NCBI RefSeq assembly: GCF_947507565.1
Contig: NC_089189.1
Location: 1,550,001-1,614,000, forward strand
DNA from: Oscarella lobularis
Lineage: Eukaryota > Porifera > Homoscleromorpha > Homosclerophorida > Oscarellidae
Reading direction: 5' to 3'
Length of the DNA stretch: 64,000 bases
In this document: positions 20,601 to 30,614 of the stretch, piece by piece
Layout of the letters: each line of letters opens with the position of its first letter
Numbering within the stretch: the stretch's first letter is position 1
Position numbers and translations under genes: made by a program
Notes under the pieces: model-generated
What the model was told of the DNA's origin: nothing
Seen by the model: the letters and a program-made list of their open reading frames with translations, nothing else
The model's database searches: none

Positions 20601-22041
20601 TCGTCTCCGCTGGACGGTGTGGCTCCTCCGCTAGCGTAACTAGCCCGGGTTGGTATCCTGTAGCGAGTACTGCACACACCCGTCCAGGGCACTCGGACGC
20701 CTTCCCGCTCGGCAAGCCGTCGGTCTCCGACAATACGCTTAGTACTTTCACCTTTTGTTTGTCTTTTTCCCCGCGTAGCACGACAGTTCCTTCGCGGAAT
20801 TCCATCAACGCGTCGGCGGCGTACATGAAATCTTTGCCGACGATCACCGGCAGAGGTATTTCCTTTGATACTACGAATTCGAACGGCAGCTTGAAACTTC
20901 CAGCTTCCACTTCCAGTCTCACGGTCCCGTCACAGGACGGGCTTCCTCCATTCGCCACGGTGTACCTGCTGGGTGTTCCTCCAGTGATCGTCATTCCAAT
21001 TTCATCGAGAAAGTCCCGCGACACGAGCGATACCTCTGCGCCTGAATCGAACAGAATTCGTGTTGGTCGACCACCGCCAACTGTTATCCCGTCTATCTGC
21101 ATCTCATCGCCACGCCCGTTTCCAAACGAATGGACCGCCCCCGCTACCGTCTGATCGCCCTCGCGTTTTGTCTTCTCCAATTCGTTCCTCCGGCGATAGC
21201 ACTGCTCTATCGTGTGTTCCTTTTTGTTACAGTAATCGCATCGTTTCGGAGCGGGTTTGAGCTGTTCCAGTGCGCGTGACTGCTTGTCGAGAGATTCTCG
21301 TATTCCTCGTTGGTGTTCCACGAGTTCTTCGAGCAGACGAGTTTTCGTTCGGATGATCATTTCCAGATCCGGCGCGTCCGATCGGTCACGGCTGGTCGTC
21401 CGCGCTGCCTCGCGGCGATTTTGATCGATTGAAGTTCGCCGGTTCCTCGTGTGCTGCGCGCCCGTTCCCACGGCCAAGCATTCGCTCGCCGCTTTGGCGC
21501 CCGCCTTCCAGATCTTTTCTCCGACACGCGCCGCTTCCTCCGCTTTGTCGAGGCTGTTTGGCGCTGTGTAACGCTCCAAGCGCATGATCTCCACGCGGAA
21601 TTCATGTCGGAGTCCATTCTTAAAGTGTTGAACTTGCATTCCTTCCGACAGGGTGGCGGGGTCGGCTTCGAGCAACTCGTATACGAGTGTCCGAAATCGG
21701 GTGGCATAGGACTCGACGTCCTCTCGAGCCTCCTGCTTGCATTCGATCAGCTTTTCCGTGTAATATACGTGCACTCCGACTGTCGCGCGCGGTTTGCGCG
21801 AGACTCTGTTATGGCTCGCGTGGACCTCCCCCGTCGTTGGCCACGCTCGGCCGACCGCAGTCGTTCTTTTCGTCGTCGTAGCCGGCGGGGAGAGGACGAC
21901 GACGCCACCCAGCGCCGCCGAACCGGTTGCGCAACCCGGCCGACGACTCACGGTCCGGCCGTGAGTTCGTCGACCGGCCGGCTCGGACACCACAGGCAGC
22001 GCCAGTCCCCTCCGACGCGCTCGGCTACCCGGATTCTCCAC
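17641..22041 (-). CDS. Gypsy gag-pol polyprotein
   Basis: A 1466-codon frame on the minus strand. A gag-like region leads to a CCHC zinc knuckle (CDYCNKKEHTIEQC, about residue 268). Aspartic protease (LFDSGAEVSL, about 332), reverse transcriptase with YIDDVLVF (about 730), RNase H (KTDASNYAIAAVL, about 867), and integrase follow, the last with an HHCC finger (about 1080-1117) and DDE residues near 1147, 1207 and 1240 (DIAGP, LSDRGAQFT, GQVERFNR). The order PR-RT-RH-IN defines Ty3/gypsy. The frame's first codon is GTG within the presumed primer-binding site, so the true start is probably a later Met or the transcript enters differently. Gag and pol are in one frame without a shift. No disabling mutation is visible. 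Confidence 0.93.
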   Translation of the reverse strand: MENPGSRARRRGLALPVVSEPAGRRTHGRTVSRRPGCATGSAALGGVVVLSPPATTTKRTTAVGRAWPTTGEVHASHNRVSRKPRATVGVHVYYTEKLIECKQEAREDVESYATRFRTLVYELLEADPATLSEGMQVQHFKNGLRHEFRVEIMRLERYTAPNSLDKAEEAARVGEKIWKAGAKAASECLAVGTGAQHTRNRRTSIDQNRREAARTTSRDRSDAPDLEMIIRTKTRLLEELVEHQRGIRESLDKQSRALEQLKPAPKRCDYCNKKEHTIEQCYRRRNELEKTKREGDQTVAGAVHSFGNGRGDEMQIDGITVGGGRPTRILFDSGAEVSLVSRDFLDEIGMTITGGTPSRYTVANGGSPSCDGTVRLEVEAGSFKLPFEFVVSKEIPLPVIVGKDFMYAADALMEFREGTVVLRGEKDKQKVKVLSVLSETDGLPSGKASECPGRVCAVLATGYQPGLVTLAEEPHRPAETSSTAFDETEPEPERNVRQKIEIEEQTAEPARKDEPVAPALETMLPNFDINPDLTEDQKKALLDLLKEHARAFATSPDDLGHMKGVMHEIDTGQNRPVNQPPRRLPPPKMLEAERQVDSMLRRGIIRNSKSRWASLALLRDKKDRAQRFCVDFRALNALTKKDRYPLPRIDESLDIIGGNKYFSSLDLHAAYWQVAVRPSDIGKTAFTCSMGLFEFVVMPFGLCNAPSTFQRAMDLVLAGVKWRTCLVYIDDVLVFAPTFELHLERLGEVLRRLIHFGLKLKPAKCSFGRQTLSYVGHVVKENRGSDGVENTNKPGDVRSFLGLSSYYRKFIPDYARVARPLTRLLRDDGNFQWMDDCDDAFLALKDSLSSAPILAYPNWDLPFLLKTDASNYAIAAVLSQVHDDGLERVVSYASRVLQDREQRYDTREKELLAVVYGCETFRKYLFGVPFIVITDHANLRWLMSSTKMSGRLAHWVLQLQEFDFEIRHKAGKANRNADALSRLPIVCAIDVVRVPTADEVVANQRRDPQLRAVIDYLAKGGDTAEMPPEVKEVLRDSGEISPGGVLEMLWYTETVRARGAITVPYLAAIDRLDVIRAAHRLPASGHFGRARTFDRVRSQYYWKGMRQDIANYVRTCPACQLRKRSKPVKAGQLQLFSATAPFQMVGIDIAGPFPTTSSGNRYVVVMVDRFTRWVEVAAVPTIDAVTVADVFLTKIIFQHGCPEQLLSDRGAQFTSALLRRLSDRLAITKLFTTAYHPQCNGQVERFNRTLKTALTAFVNEEHSDWDTYIEAVAFAYRTTVMAAIWNTPFYLVHGCDARLPTAVISGPKSELTQDARHYGLEVTKRIRRAFDIARKFQLDADRKRKEHYDRSHHQAEFLPGSLVLLHRPVLSPGIATKMQNKFTGPYRVARRLSDVTYELQNLDTHRPVLSHVQRIVPYFPPELFDANGHARVALNPTPHDGGCVTMDLGQPRRARSTSPVEIERRA

Positions 22042-22045
22042 CAGA

Positions 22046-22207
22046 TGTTGTACTGGGTTGACCGGGGTGTTTAGAGGGCGACGAGGGAGTGGATTGCGTT
22101 GGAGAGAGAGGTTAGGTTGCTGCTTCTGTATTGTATCACGCCGGGGTCTGTTCCCGGGACACGTGACCAGACATCATCATGCACATGCTCGAAACAAATC
22201 CACAACA
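22046..22207 (-). repeat. 5' LTR of the gypsy element
   Basis: Intact 162-bp LTR, TGTTGT to ACAACA, with target duplication GGAAC just outside. It carries GGGGTCTGTTCCCGGGACACG, also in the other LTR. Confidence 0.92.
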
Positions 22208-22212
22208 GGAAC

Positions 22213-22654
22213 AATCACACGCTAAGGCGCAGAGACGCTAGACGTCGTTTACGAACATCTAAGGCGAATCCATGCATACCTAACGCTTGGGATACAGAGA
22301 ACCTGAGCCATCGCAGAAATCATGCACATCTAACGCATAGGATAAAGAAAACCCCACTTATTACTGCTGACTCTCCACCTTCTAAGTCATTGCACACGAC
22401 ATACCACATCAAGAGACTAGATAGTTACTTAGTTACTTAGTTACTTAGTTAGTTAGTTAGTTACTTACTTACTTACTTACTTACTTAGTTACTTAGTTAC
22501 TTACTTACTTATACTTCGAAAATTAGAAATTTAGGATTAGAAGTTAGAAAATTGGAATTAGAAATAAGAAAATTAGAATTAGAAATTACAAAATTAGAAT
22601 TAGAAATTAGAAATTAGAATTTACAAAAAGGAAATGGCCACATGGTACGCGGAC
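22213..22654. repeat. Simple-sequence region
   Basis: After a short unique part, 22421-22512 is a GTTA/CTTA microsatellite with interruptions, and 22515-22630 is made of AATTAGAAATTAGAA-type AT-rich units. Nothing coding is seen. Confidence 0.85.
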
Positions 22655-23039
22655 CCAGACGGTTCTACAGTCTCAAGTCCTAGCTAGACCATTCTTCTAA
22701 GGTGCAAATTAACACGGACGGGTGCAGAAGTGAAGTATCAACTAAAAACGAACAACGCCACGGTGCAAGTGCGTTCCATATTCTTCATCTACTTCATGAC
22801 TCTCAGTATAGACCAGATTCTGTACCTAACAGGTTACAATGTTTCAAGAGATCTCACTCAAGTTGAGATTCTATTTGCCTAACACTACAACAATGTCACT
22901 AGCTAGTGAGGACATTTGTGAGCACACAAATGACACGAACAAAGACGAAGAGAACAAGTACATACTATCTATTTCCTTCATCAACGTTTCTCATTGTTCT
23001 TCTTTTAATCCCAGCTAGTATAGCATCACATCACATCAC

Positions 23040-26000
23040 ATCAGCACTGACGTATCATCTCAGTTTTCAAGATGTTTACAGGAACAGCGTTTCTTACCCT
23101 CGGGCCGTACATGGCAGCGAACGACTTACTCAATCGAATTTTTTCGAAATACGGATGCTTAGCTGTTATGATTTCCCACAGCGTAATTCCGAAACTGTAG
23201 ACGTCGACCGCGCCGCTGTAGGCCTCGCCGCGAAGTATTTCAGGAGCCCTGAAAAGTGCTGTACCCACGGCCAGCGTACCTCGAACGTTCGCACCTCTAT
23301 CATCGGTGCGATTTTAGTGCCCTTTGCATTGATTGGAAGGTTATCGCACTTGAGATCGCGATGCATCCTATCACTAGAGAATGATGGCCCGGTGTTCACC
23401 GTGTTGCCATCATGCAGAGCCTCCCACCGCTTACCGTACGCGAGCGCCTTAGATAACATGACGTCATAAAATTTCATTCCCCGAACACCAGGGCGCGCGC
23501 GGGCGAAGCCCGCGCGCGCCCTGGTGTGAGGGGCTCTCAAACGTGATCGCCCAAAAACCAAAGTGTTTGTCTGTCGGTATACACTGACGTCACAATCGCA
23601 CTTAGACCAATCACGCACACAGGTGCCTTTATGACATCACGTTCATTGTGATGTCATACTTTCCCGTATTTTGAACAAAATGTACATAAAATTGCGACGC
23701 CACAGTAGATAGGAACCCCGGATTGTGTTCAAAACTTTTCAGGAAGGAGTAGGCATATTATACAGGCTACATTATCGAGGATAAATACTATTAAACATAA
23801 CAGGCACATAGCAATGAGCTTTATCAGTAACATTCATAAAGGGAACGCAGTAAAGGAGCACGTTGGGTTTGTCGTGCTGCGAGCGCAGCTCGCAGCACGC
23901 AAACCCAACTGCGAGCTGATAATGGGCCTCGTGACACGATCACCCAAAGGGGAAGTGGTTGGGGTTAGGAGAGGTATAGCCCTGTGTCACGCTTACATAA
24001 GAGGTCAAATTGTAGACTTTTGCCAAAAATAAAGCATGCCAACTCACGTGGTTAGGCAATGCGATGCAGAGTATGCAAAAAGGCTTTACAAAAATTAGAG
24101 TAATAAGAATGCGCTGGGGGTGTTCGGGGATCCCATGATGGTTCACGAAAGGCCATCATTATCTAGTGTTATCATGTATTCACATTGTTGTACATACATG
24201 TATATCACAGTCCTACAGCCCAGTCCTACACACATACTCTAGGTACATAGATAGGGCTCATGTTTAGGATCCTAATTAGGCGTTTTCTGATACTGGCTTT
24301 GAAGTTTATTGAATGTGTAGGTATGTGTACGGGTCATATTTACTGTAACCCGTACACGCGTACATACCCACGCATATACTGTACATGATTGGATTACGAT
24401 TGATTGTGACGTCAGAGCGTAACAATCAAAAGAGTCTTTTCGGTTTCTCAGCGCATTTATAACACGGAAAATAGCACAGATCAATTGGAAACAGGGGTTT
24501 CTAAGCATTTTTTCCGTTTATGAAAGAAAAAACCCTTTATTCGCGCCGTAAATCGCCTTTTTCGGGTCACCGTTTTGGGCCCTATTTCACGCATGCGCTG
24601 TCCAAAAAAACGGGTTTTTAGGTGACGTCACAATACGGAGCGTGACGAACAGACAGACAGACAGACATACATATATACACTTCCGGCCCTAAGATCACGT
24701 TTGAGACAGCCTCCCCCCGCCGTTATACGGGCTCGCAAACTGCGTTTGCCACCCCGTACAACTGCGGTGGTCGGCTCAATATACTGTGCAGACATTGACG
24801 CATTCCTTTCGCCGCATGTAGAGCGTACTTTAGTTGAAGCACGAGTTCCATTGGATGATCGGCGTACTCGCCTGTCTAACTCGTTTCGCACGATGAACGG
24901 TTTGTTATCGGCCGTTTTCCCGGTGCCTATGAAACGTATTGGCGTGGAAAATCGATCGAAGTATTTCGCTTTCGTCTCGAAAATCTTGCAGTTGTTCGTT
25001 CGTGCAATCTTCGGCTTTAATCTTGAGAAATTTCACGGCGACGATTTGATCTCGATATTCGGCGGTCCACACGTCGCCAAACGATTCTTCTCCAATCTTT
25101 TGTTGAAAGCCGATTTTGTCGTTGTCCACTGACCAAATGTTCGACAGCTCAGCGACAGTTTGCTCAGCTATCTCCTATTCGACTCTGGTGTAGTTCGCCT
25201 CTCGTTTCAGACGCGTTTGATGCATGCCGCAACAATAAAACTCCTACTACTACCCTAACGATTAGATAGGAATTAAGTCGCCGTTGCGCATGCTTTTCCA
25301 CTGAATCCAGCATCGCAAATGCAGACTGTCGTATGGTCGCTTTCAATTATGCATTGTCCGTTATTGCAAGTGTCAATTGCACATGTGCAATTGAGAGCAG
25401 ATGTTGAGCCGTTCGAGCTTGTTACAAGATCTGGTGGACAATCGGTACAGTGAGTGCATGGAACCGCCTCGATCGCTGTACTGCCCTCTTGGAGATGGGC
25501 GACAGGGATAGAGACTAAAATCTTCACTGTACATTCCCGGGGGGCATGCACCTCTTCAGGTTCAATATGTATACAAGTTCGTGGGAATAAAGCAATAATC
25601 CTGGTAATATTCTAAATGGAACAATGAGTTTTTGCTACCGACAATTCGATGATCGCTAAGGGCGCTTCATTGTTTTGGAAACATGCTATAGTATCTTTCT
25701 AACATAATCCGCGTAAGTACTGCCATAATTTTTGTATTGTCCTCTTTGTCTACAGTGACAGCGATGCGTCCAAATGCATGCATGCCGTTGGATGCCAATC
25801 GTGATCATAGTTTCGTTGCGATCTTCAAGACATGTTTTTCCTTTGCCATGCACTTTGAAGCTCCTCTGCCAATTTTTCTGTAATAGATTTTTCAGCTGTA
25901 ATTTCACGTGGGCAAAACGTGATCAATACGTTCACTTGTTGATGAGCCGAAGCATACGTAAAAAATGTCATCGCAGAATGAGCTTGTCGAGTGAGTTGGA

Positions 26001-26096
26001 TGCTTCTCCTTCTTGTCATCATCGCAGCAAAGACGTTTCTACGTTGCCGTCATAGGTACGACATTGTCGTTGATCGTCGCCATCCATAAGGAGTTG
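23040..26096 (-). pseudogene. Kelch-EGF-TM receptor kinase copy E, split by an insertion
   Basis: Minus-strand order is Kelch remnants (26096-25600), a cysteine-rich and EGF module (25551-25270, ending CICDAGFSGKAC), a shortened membrane segment (about 25260-25200), the kinase N-lobe (25129-24905, GEESFGDVW, VAVK changed to VAVKF) and more kinase to about 24790. A repeat composite (23373-24780) then interrupts it just before the catalytic loop. The rest follows at 23371-23041: MHRDLKCDN, a RAPE motif and VDVYSFGITLWEI. Glycine-rich loop change, several shifts and a lost C-lobe tail add to the damage. It matches copy B more closely than C or D, including the 3' flank. Confidence 0.82.
23373..24780. 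mobile_element. Composite repeat (family W with nested foldback units) inside copy E
   Basis: It starts ACTAGAGAATGATGGCCCGG and ends GTGGTCGGCTCAAT, as do the copies at 26226-27698 and 28214-28900. Between the W parts (about 23373-23475 and about 24170-24780) lie a foldback unit with a GC palindrome (23486-23526, CACCAGGGCGCGCGC and its inverse) and a second unit with the palindrome at 23864-23912 (GTTGGGTTTG ... CAAACCCAAC). No transposase is visible. GTGACGTCAC-like motifs recur. Transposition class unknown. Confidence 0.75.
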
Positions 26097-26225
26097 ACGT
26101 ATTACGTATGACTCTTATTTTTTGAGAATGCATCCGTGCTCGTCGCAGAACTTCGATAGTGTGCACGGGTCCTTGCACCTTGCACTAGGGTTTAGTTGTG
26201 GTTTCTAGCAGATCAAACGCCATAT

Positions 26226-27698
26226 ACTAGAGAATGATGGCCCGGTGTTCACCGTGTTGCCATCATGCAGAGCCTCCTACCGTTTACCGTACGCGAGTGC
26301 ATTACATAGTGTGACGTCATAAATTTTTATGTTGCTACATATTCACGTAGTCATCACTGCCCTTAGCCCCTACAGCTTAGTCCTACCTACATACTGTACA
26401 TACTTATATAATTGCAATGTTTTTTCTAATTACGCGCTTTTCTGACGTATTGCATTTCATAATTTGCTCTGTATTTGAAGACATATGCATGTGTACGGGT
26501 CGTATTTTCTGTTACGCGTACATACCCACCCACATACTATACATGAGTGGATACTTTTGATTGTGACGTCAGAGCGTGACAATCAAAACTGTCGTTTCGG
26601 TTTCTTAGGGCATTTATAACACGGAAAATAGCACAGATCAATTGGAAATAAGGGTTTCTAAGCAATTTTTCCGTTTATGAAAGAAGAAACGCTTTATTCG
26701 CGCCGTAAATCGCCTTTTTTGGGGCACCGTTTTGGGCCCTGTGTCGCGCGTGCGCTGTACGAAAAAACGGGGTTTTTCATTTACGTCACAATACCGAGCG
26801 TGACGAACAGACATACATACAGACAGGGCAGGACGGAGTTTCAAACACGCATGCGTCGTAGTTAGGGTTACTCCCCGCCTTCGAATGTTCTCCGAAAGCG
26901 CTGAATTTACCCTATCTAGCCCCTGACAAGTGCATTTTCTCTGGCGAAAATGCACAAATATCACAATGCTTCACTGAAACAAACACGCATCGAGCGGGGG
27001 CCCTCGTACGAATAGTATCGTCTACAAGTTCTATTTTTGTCGCCCAGCTTCCCCCAAAACGACAGTAGTGTAAATAAAAAGCAGTATTCTTTGGCTTTGA
27101 CGCTAAAAGGAAGCTGTTTTTACTTATCGTATTTTAGCAAAATTCGAAACACCGTAGGTCGTTAGGCGCGATTGAGGCGCGACTCAGCTATTTTTCAAGC
27201 GCATTTACAAATCCCTACGCTCTCGTAAATTTTAGAAGCTATTTATAGAGAAAACGTGCGGTTCCTAGTGCGTTCGGCGGTCCTAAAACTTTCAAACCGC
27301 TTTTTCTCGATTGACGTCCCCCTCAACTAAAATGACGTCAGGGCTAAAATCAAAGCTTATTCATTGAAGCTTCGATATGCGTAATCTCAAGCTTAGCCAA
27401 TTCGAACTCGTCTTAGCCGAGCCCTTTTTCTTTCACAAGGTCTCCATGGAACGTTAACTATTTACTTCATTGGCTGATTTAAGGCGCGTGCGCGACAAGG
27501 TGTGCGTCATTGGCTCTCCGCCCATTGTTACGTACAAGCACTGGTACATGCGCATTTGAAACTCCGTCCTGCCTACAGACAGACGGACAGACGGACAGAC
27601 GGACATACATACACTTCTGGCCCTAAGATCACGTTTGAGAGAGCCTCCCTCCGCCGTTATACGGGCTCCACCCGTACAACTAAGGTGGTCGGCTCCAT
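26226..27698. mobile_element. Family W repeat, split by a nested MITE
   Basis: Same ends as the 23373 and 28214 copies. W sequence runs from 26226 to 26826, then a 747-bp MITE (26827-27573), then W resumes at 27574 with the shared sequence CACTTCTGGCCCTAAGATCA and ends near 27698. Removing the MITE restores a unit of about 726 bp, close to the 687 bp of the third copy. Confidence 0.82.
26827..27573 (+). mobile_element. 747-bp TIR MITE, copy 1
   Basis: The ends GGCAGGACGGAGTTTCAAA and TTTGAAACTCCGTCCTGCC are perfect inverted repeats. The target duplication TACAGACAG is at 26818-26826 and 27574-27582. No open frame of note. A full second copy in the opposite orientation is at 43893-44640. The 9-bp duplication suggests a Mutator-like source, though the target is a CAGA-type microsatellite, so the duplication length could be misread. 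Confidence 0.9.
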
Positions 27699-27869
27699 TA
27701 TTGTAGTCGTCGTTTCGCGAAGAATGATAAAGGAAATGAATCGGAATCAATCGGATAAATAACGAGCACGTGTTAGAGTTCTTATTGCGTCATCAGCGAT
27801 CCCGGATAACGTTGCGTCGTTTTGTCGAAGCAGATGAGCGCCGCAGAACAAAATCCAGCCGATTTCGTT

Positions 27870-27957
27870 CCCCTCCCACCAGGGCGCGCGCGGGCTTCGC
27901 CCGCGCGCCCTGGTGGGAGGGGCTCTCAAACGTGATCGGCCAAAATCGGAAAGTGTG

Positions 27958-28026
<69 letters not shown>

Positions 28027-28195
28027 GTCTGTCGGTAACGCTCACGTCACAATCGCTCTTAGGCCAATCACACACAAAGGTGCCTTTATGACATCACATT
28101 CATTGTGATGTCATAATCTCCCGTATATTTCACAATAATATACCAAAAAGGTGACGTCACAGTAGATAGCAACCCCGGATGGTGTTCAATAGTTT
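27870..28195. repeat. Foldback family Y with GC-rich palindrome and TCTG microsatellite
   Basis: A near-perfect palindrome spans 27870-27922 (CCCCTCCCACCAGGGCGCG inward, loop TTC, then the inverse). A (TCTG)n microsatellite at about 27955-28034 and a conserved tail with GATAGCAACCCCGGAT follow. Related copies are at 23486-23722 and, inverted, at about 38000-38187. Confidence 0.8.
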
Positions 28196-28213
28196 TCAGC
28201 ATAGATACTAGAT

Positions 28214-28900
28214 ACTAGAGAATGATGGCCCGGTGTTCACCGTGTTGCCATCATGCAGAGCCTCCCACCGCTTACCGTACGCGATTGCATAACATAGTGT
28301 CACGTCATACTTTTATGTTGTCACAGTCGTTAGCTAATACAGCTCAGTCCTACCTACATACTGCATGTTTGCAGTGTTTCCTAATTAGCCGCTTTTCTGA
28401 CGTACTGTATTTGATAATGTGCTCTGTATTTGAGGAGGACCTATGCTTGTGTACGGGTCATATTTCCTGTTACCCGTACACGCGTACATACCCACCCACA
28501 TACTGTACATGAGTGGATACTTTTGATTGTGACGTCAGAGCGTGACAATCAAAACTGTCGTTTCGCCTTCTCAACGCATTTATAACACGGAAAATAGCAC
28601 AGATCAATTGGAAACATTGGTTTCTAAGCATTTTTTCCGTTTATGAAAGAAAAAACGCTTTATTCGCGCCGTAAATCGCCGTTTTCGGGATACCGTTTTG
28701 GGCCCTGTGTCACGCATGCGCTTTACAAAGTAAGGGTTTTCCTATGTGACGTCACAATACCGAGCGTGACGCACAGACAGACTGACAGACATACATACAC
28801 TTCCGGCGCCTAACATCACGTTTGAGAGAGCCTCCCTCGCCGTTATACGGGCTCGCAAACTGCGTTTGCCACCCCGTACAACTGCGGTGGTCGGCTCAAT
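28214..28900. mobile_element. Family W repeat, uninterrupted copy
   Basis: Begins ACTAGAGAATGATGGCCCGG and ends GTGGTCGGCTCAAT, 687 bp. It contains an inner (GACA)n-like run, GTGACGTCAC-type motifs and TTTATAACACGGAAAATAGC, all shared with the other two copies. It has no coding potential. Confidence 0.82.
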
Positions 28901-28904
28901 AACA

Positions 28905-29160
28905 GCACTGTTATATCTATGTTTGATAAACATAACGGGCACATAACAGTGAGCTTATTAGTAACGTTTATGAACGCAGTAAAGGAGCACGTTGGGTTTG
29001 TCGTGCTGCGAGCTTCGGCAAACCCAACTGCGAGCTTAATGGGCCTCGTGACACAATCACCTGAAAAAGTTGGGCTGGGGAGGGGTAGCTCTGTGTAGCA
29101 TGAGATTTCAAATTAGCTTATTGTAGGGTTTTGCGGAAAATAATGCATGTCATGGTTAGG
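28905..29160. repeat. Family X repeat with partial palindrome
   Basis: Homologous to about 23760-24060 (shared GCACGTTGGGTTTGTCGTGC and ATGGGCCTCGTGACAC). Here the palindrome arm is shortened: GTTGGGTTTG and CAAACCCAAC remain, but the inner stem is partly lost. Confidence 0.7.
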
Positions 29161-29309
29161 CAGGCATGCAGTGTGATGCACAACTAGCGAAAAGAGGATT
29201 TGAAGAAAGAACCTCTTCTTTACGATTGGTGGTTCTGAGACACTGCTTTCAAACAGCGGGCACATCATAGAAGAAAGTCACACAAGGTATATCAATTTTT
29301 CTTTTTTAG

Positions 29310-29512
29310 CAATCATGATATAAAACTTTTCAAGATTGAATTGACTTCGGATGTGGCACCGGTTTGGCTTCACACACTTCATTGCCTAGCCAATGAAGAC
29401 GCGTCTGCCCGCGTCATTCTTTCTGGTGGCCAGTCTGGAGTAGAATACAATCCAATAATTGAAACAATTGTATTTGGTAATCGAAACAATGCTGAATGCG
29501 AGATTATTTACG
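29310..29512 (+). CDS. Orphan exon-like segment, function unknown
   Basis: An acceptor (CTTTTTTAG) precedes 29310, and the donor GTGAGT begins at 29513. The frame between (67 codons) reads smoothly, with segments such as KIELTSDVAPVWLHTLHCL and IIETIVFGNRN. I do not recognise the family. No neighbouring exon is seen: repeats lie upstream and a TIR element begins at 29561. It could be the remnant of a gene broken up by insertions. Confidence 0.45.
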
Positions 29513-29560
29513 GTGAGTTATTATAACAGGTCCCTCAAACGAATCTTATCCCTGATGTAC

Positions 29561-30614
29561 TACATAGCAAAAGATCATGGCCGTATGACACGTTGCAGGC
29601 AACGTGTCATACGGAGCGTTGCTTAATTCGTTGCATACGGTCTTGACACGCTACGTCACAACGAAAGCCAGCCCCTTATTAACCAATTACCTGGACACGT
29701 TTTCAGGAGCGTGCCTCTGGAATCCGCCCTAATTGGCATCACGCGAGCCACCTTTTCAAATAATTATATATTTTTATTATTTACAAAGTACTCTTTACAG
29801 CCATAGCGACTAAAAATCCTGATTCTTCGTGCACTACAAAAAATCCTAACACTATAAAAATACAGGAATGCACTGTAAAAAGTTCTAACCTTTAGCTAAA
29901 CTAAGTACGCTGCTTATCTCTACGAAAATGGAAATGCTAAAGAAAAAAAGAATTAGTCTTCCCCACCGTGCCCATCTTACTTTTCCTGTCACTGGCCCAG
30001 TGATCCCTGCATTTCGACCTTTCTAGCTGCCACAGCAATGCATTTACCTACAGATAATACGCCGAAAGTGGCTCCCAAGGTCATACCGTTGCTTTTCGCG
30101 TCGTATTCCGCGCCGAATAACGCCACGGGTTCCTCGAAACGTGCTATCTAGAACGAAAGAAGCACTTTTCGAGCCGGTAGCCTCTTAGCGACGCTGTAGA
30201 GCGAAATTAGGACGCTGTATGGCTTACCTCGACCGCGGAAAGTGGGCCAAAAAGACCGTCGTTGCCTCGCCGTCGTTACAGCATTGCTAAAAAACCAGTT
30301 TAGTTACTTCGCGTCGGTTATCTACTGCTTCTAATCAGTTGGACGATCCGTTCGCGTTCCGTACACAAACTTGGCGACCGTTGACCGTTTGAATAGCGTC
30401 TACGCGCCTGCAGTAAAGAACGCTGCGCGTGCGCGAGCCCAACCCTCGTTGCCAGCCCGACCGGTCAAGACCGGCCCACCGGCCCGACCCCTCGACATAA
30501 CCTAATTAATCTAGTTAGGCGTACAGACCCAACCTCCTTGACACACTAAAGTCCCGGTCAGTCTGTGCAACGTTGCAGGCAACGTTGCACAGACTGATGA
30601 TCTTTTGCTATGTA
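29561..30614. mobile_element. 1.05-kb TIR element with subterminal perfect palindromes
   Basis: The ends TACATAGCAAAAGATCAT and ATGATCTTTTGCTATGTA are perfect 18-bp inverted repeats. Just inside the left end is a perfect palindrome at 29581-29614 (16-bp arms). Just inside the right end is another at 30558-30597 (19-bp arms). Both have the same core, CGTTGC-AG-GCAACG. No transposase is found. The body holds minus-strand exon-like sequence (29989-30286). I see no target duplication. Confidence 0.82.
29989..30286 (-). CDS. Exon pair inside the TIR element, unknown protein C-terminus
   Basis: A 59-bp segment (30286-30228) has an acceptor (TTTTTTAG) and a donor (GTAAGC). After an intron of about 80 nt, a second segment (30147-29989) follows an acceptor CGTTCTAG and reads IARFEEPVALFGAEYDAKSN and on to a stop after EMQGSLGQ. 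The second frame looks genuinely coding. The phase between the two does not join cleanly, so a lesion or another exon is likely. A host gene tail captured by the element is my inference. Confidence 0.45.

Larger units (their letters stand above)
15934..22207 (-). mobile_element. Ty3/gypsy LTR retrotransposon, full length
   Basis: The element lies on the minus strand. The LTRs are 162 bp (TGTTGT...ACAACA): right LTR 22046-22207, left LTR 15934-17177 once a 1,082-bp insertion plus target repeat is removed. The target duplication GGAAC is at 15929-15933 and 22208-22212. Next to the right LTR the minus strand reads TGGTGGAGAATCCGGG, a plausible primer-binding site complementary to a tRNA 3' end. 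A G-rich polypurine tract precedes the 3' LTR. The gag-pol frame is uninterrupted. I counted about five LTR differences, all in the outer 46 bp, with the other 116 bp identical, so the insertion is fairly young. Confidence 0.93.

Noticed and set aside
19982-21154. 390-codon plus-strand open frame
   Set aside because: It is antisense to the gypsy gag-pol frame, with Ser/Arg/Pro-rich composition typical of a shadow of a GC-rich coding strand.
27955-28034. Regular short repeats that could suggest a CRISPR-like array
   Set aside because: They are an uninterrupted TCTG microsatellite without spacers, in a eukaryotic genome.
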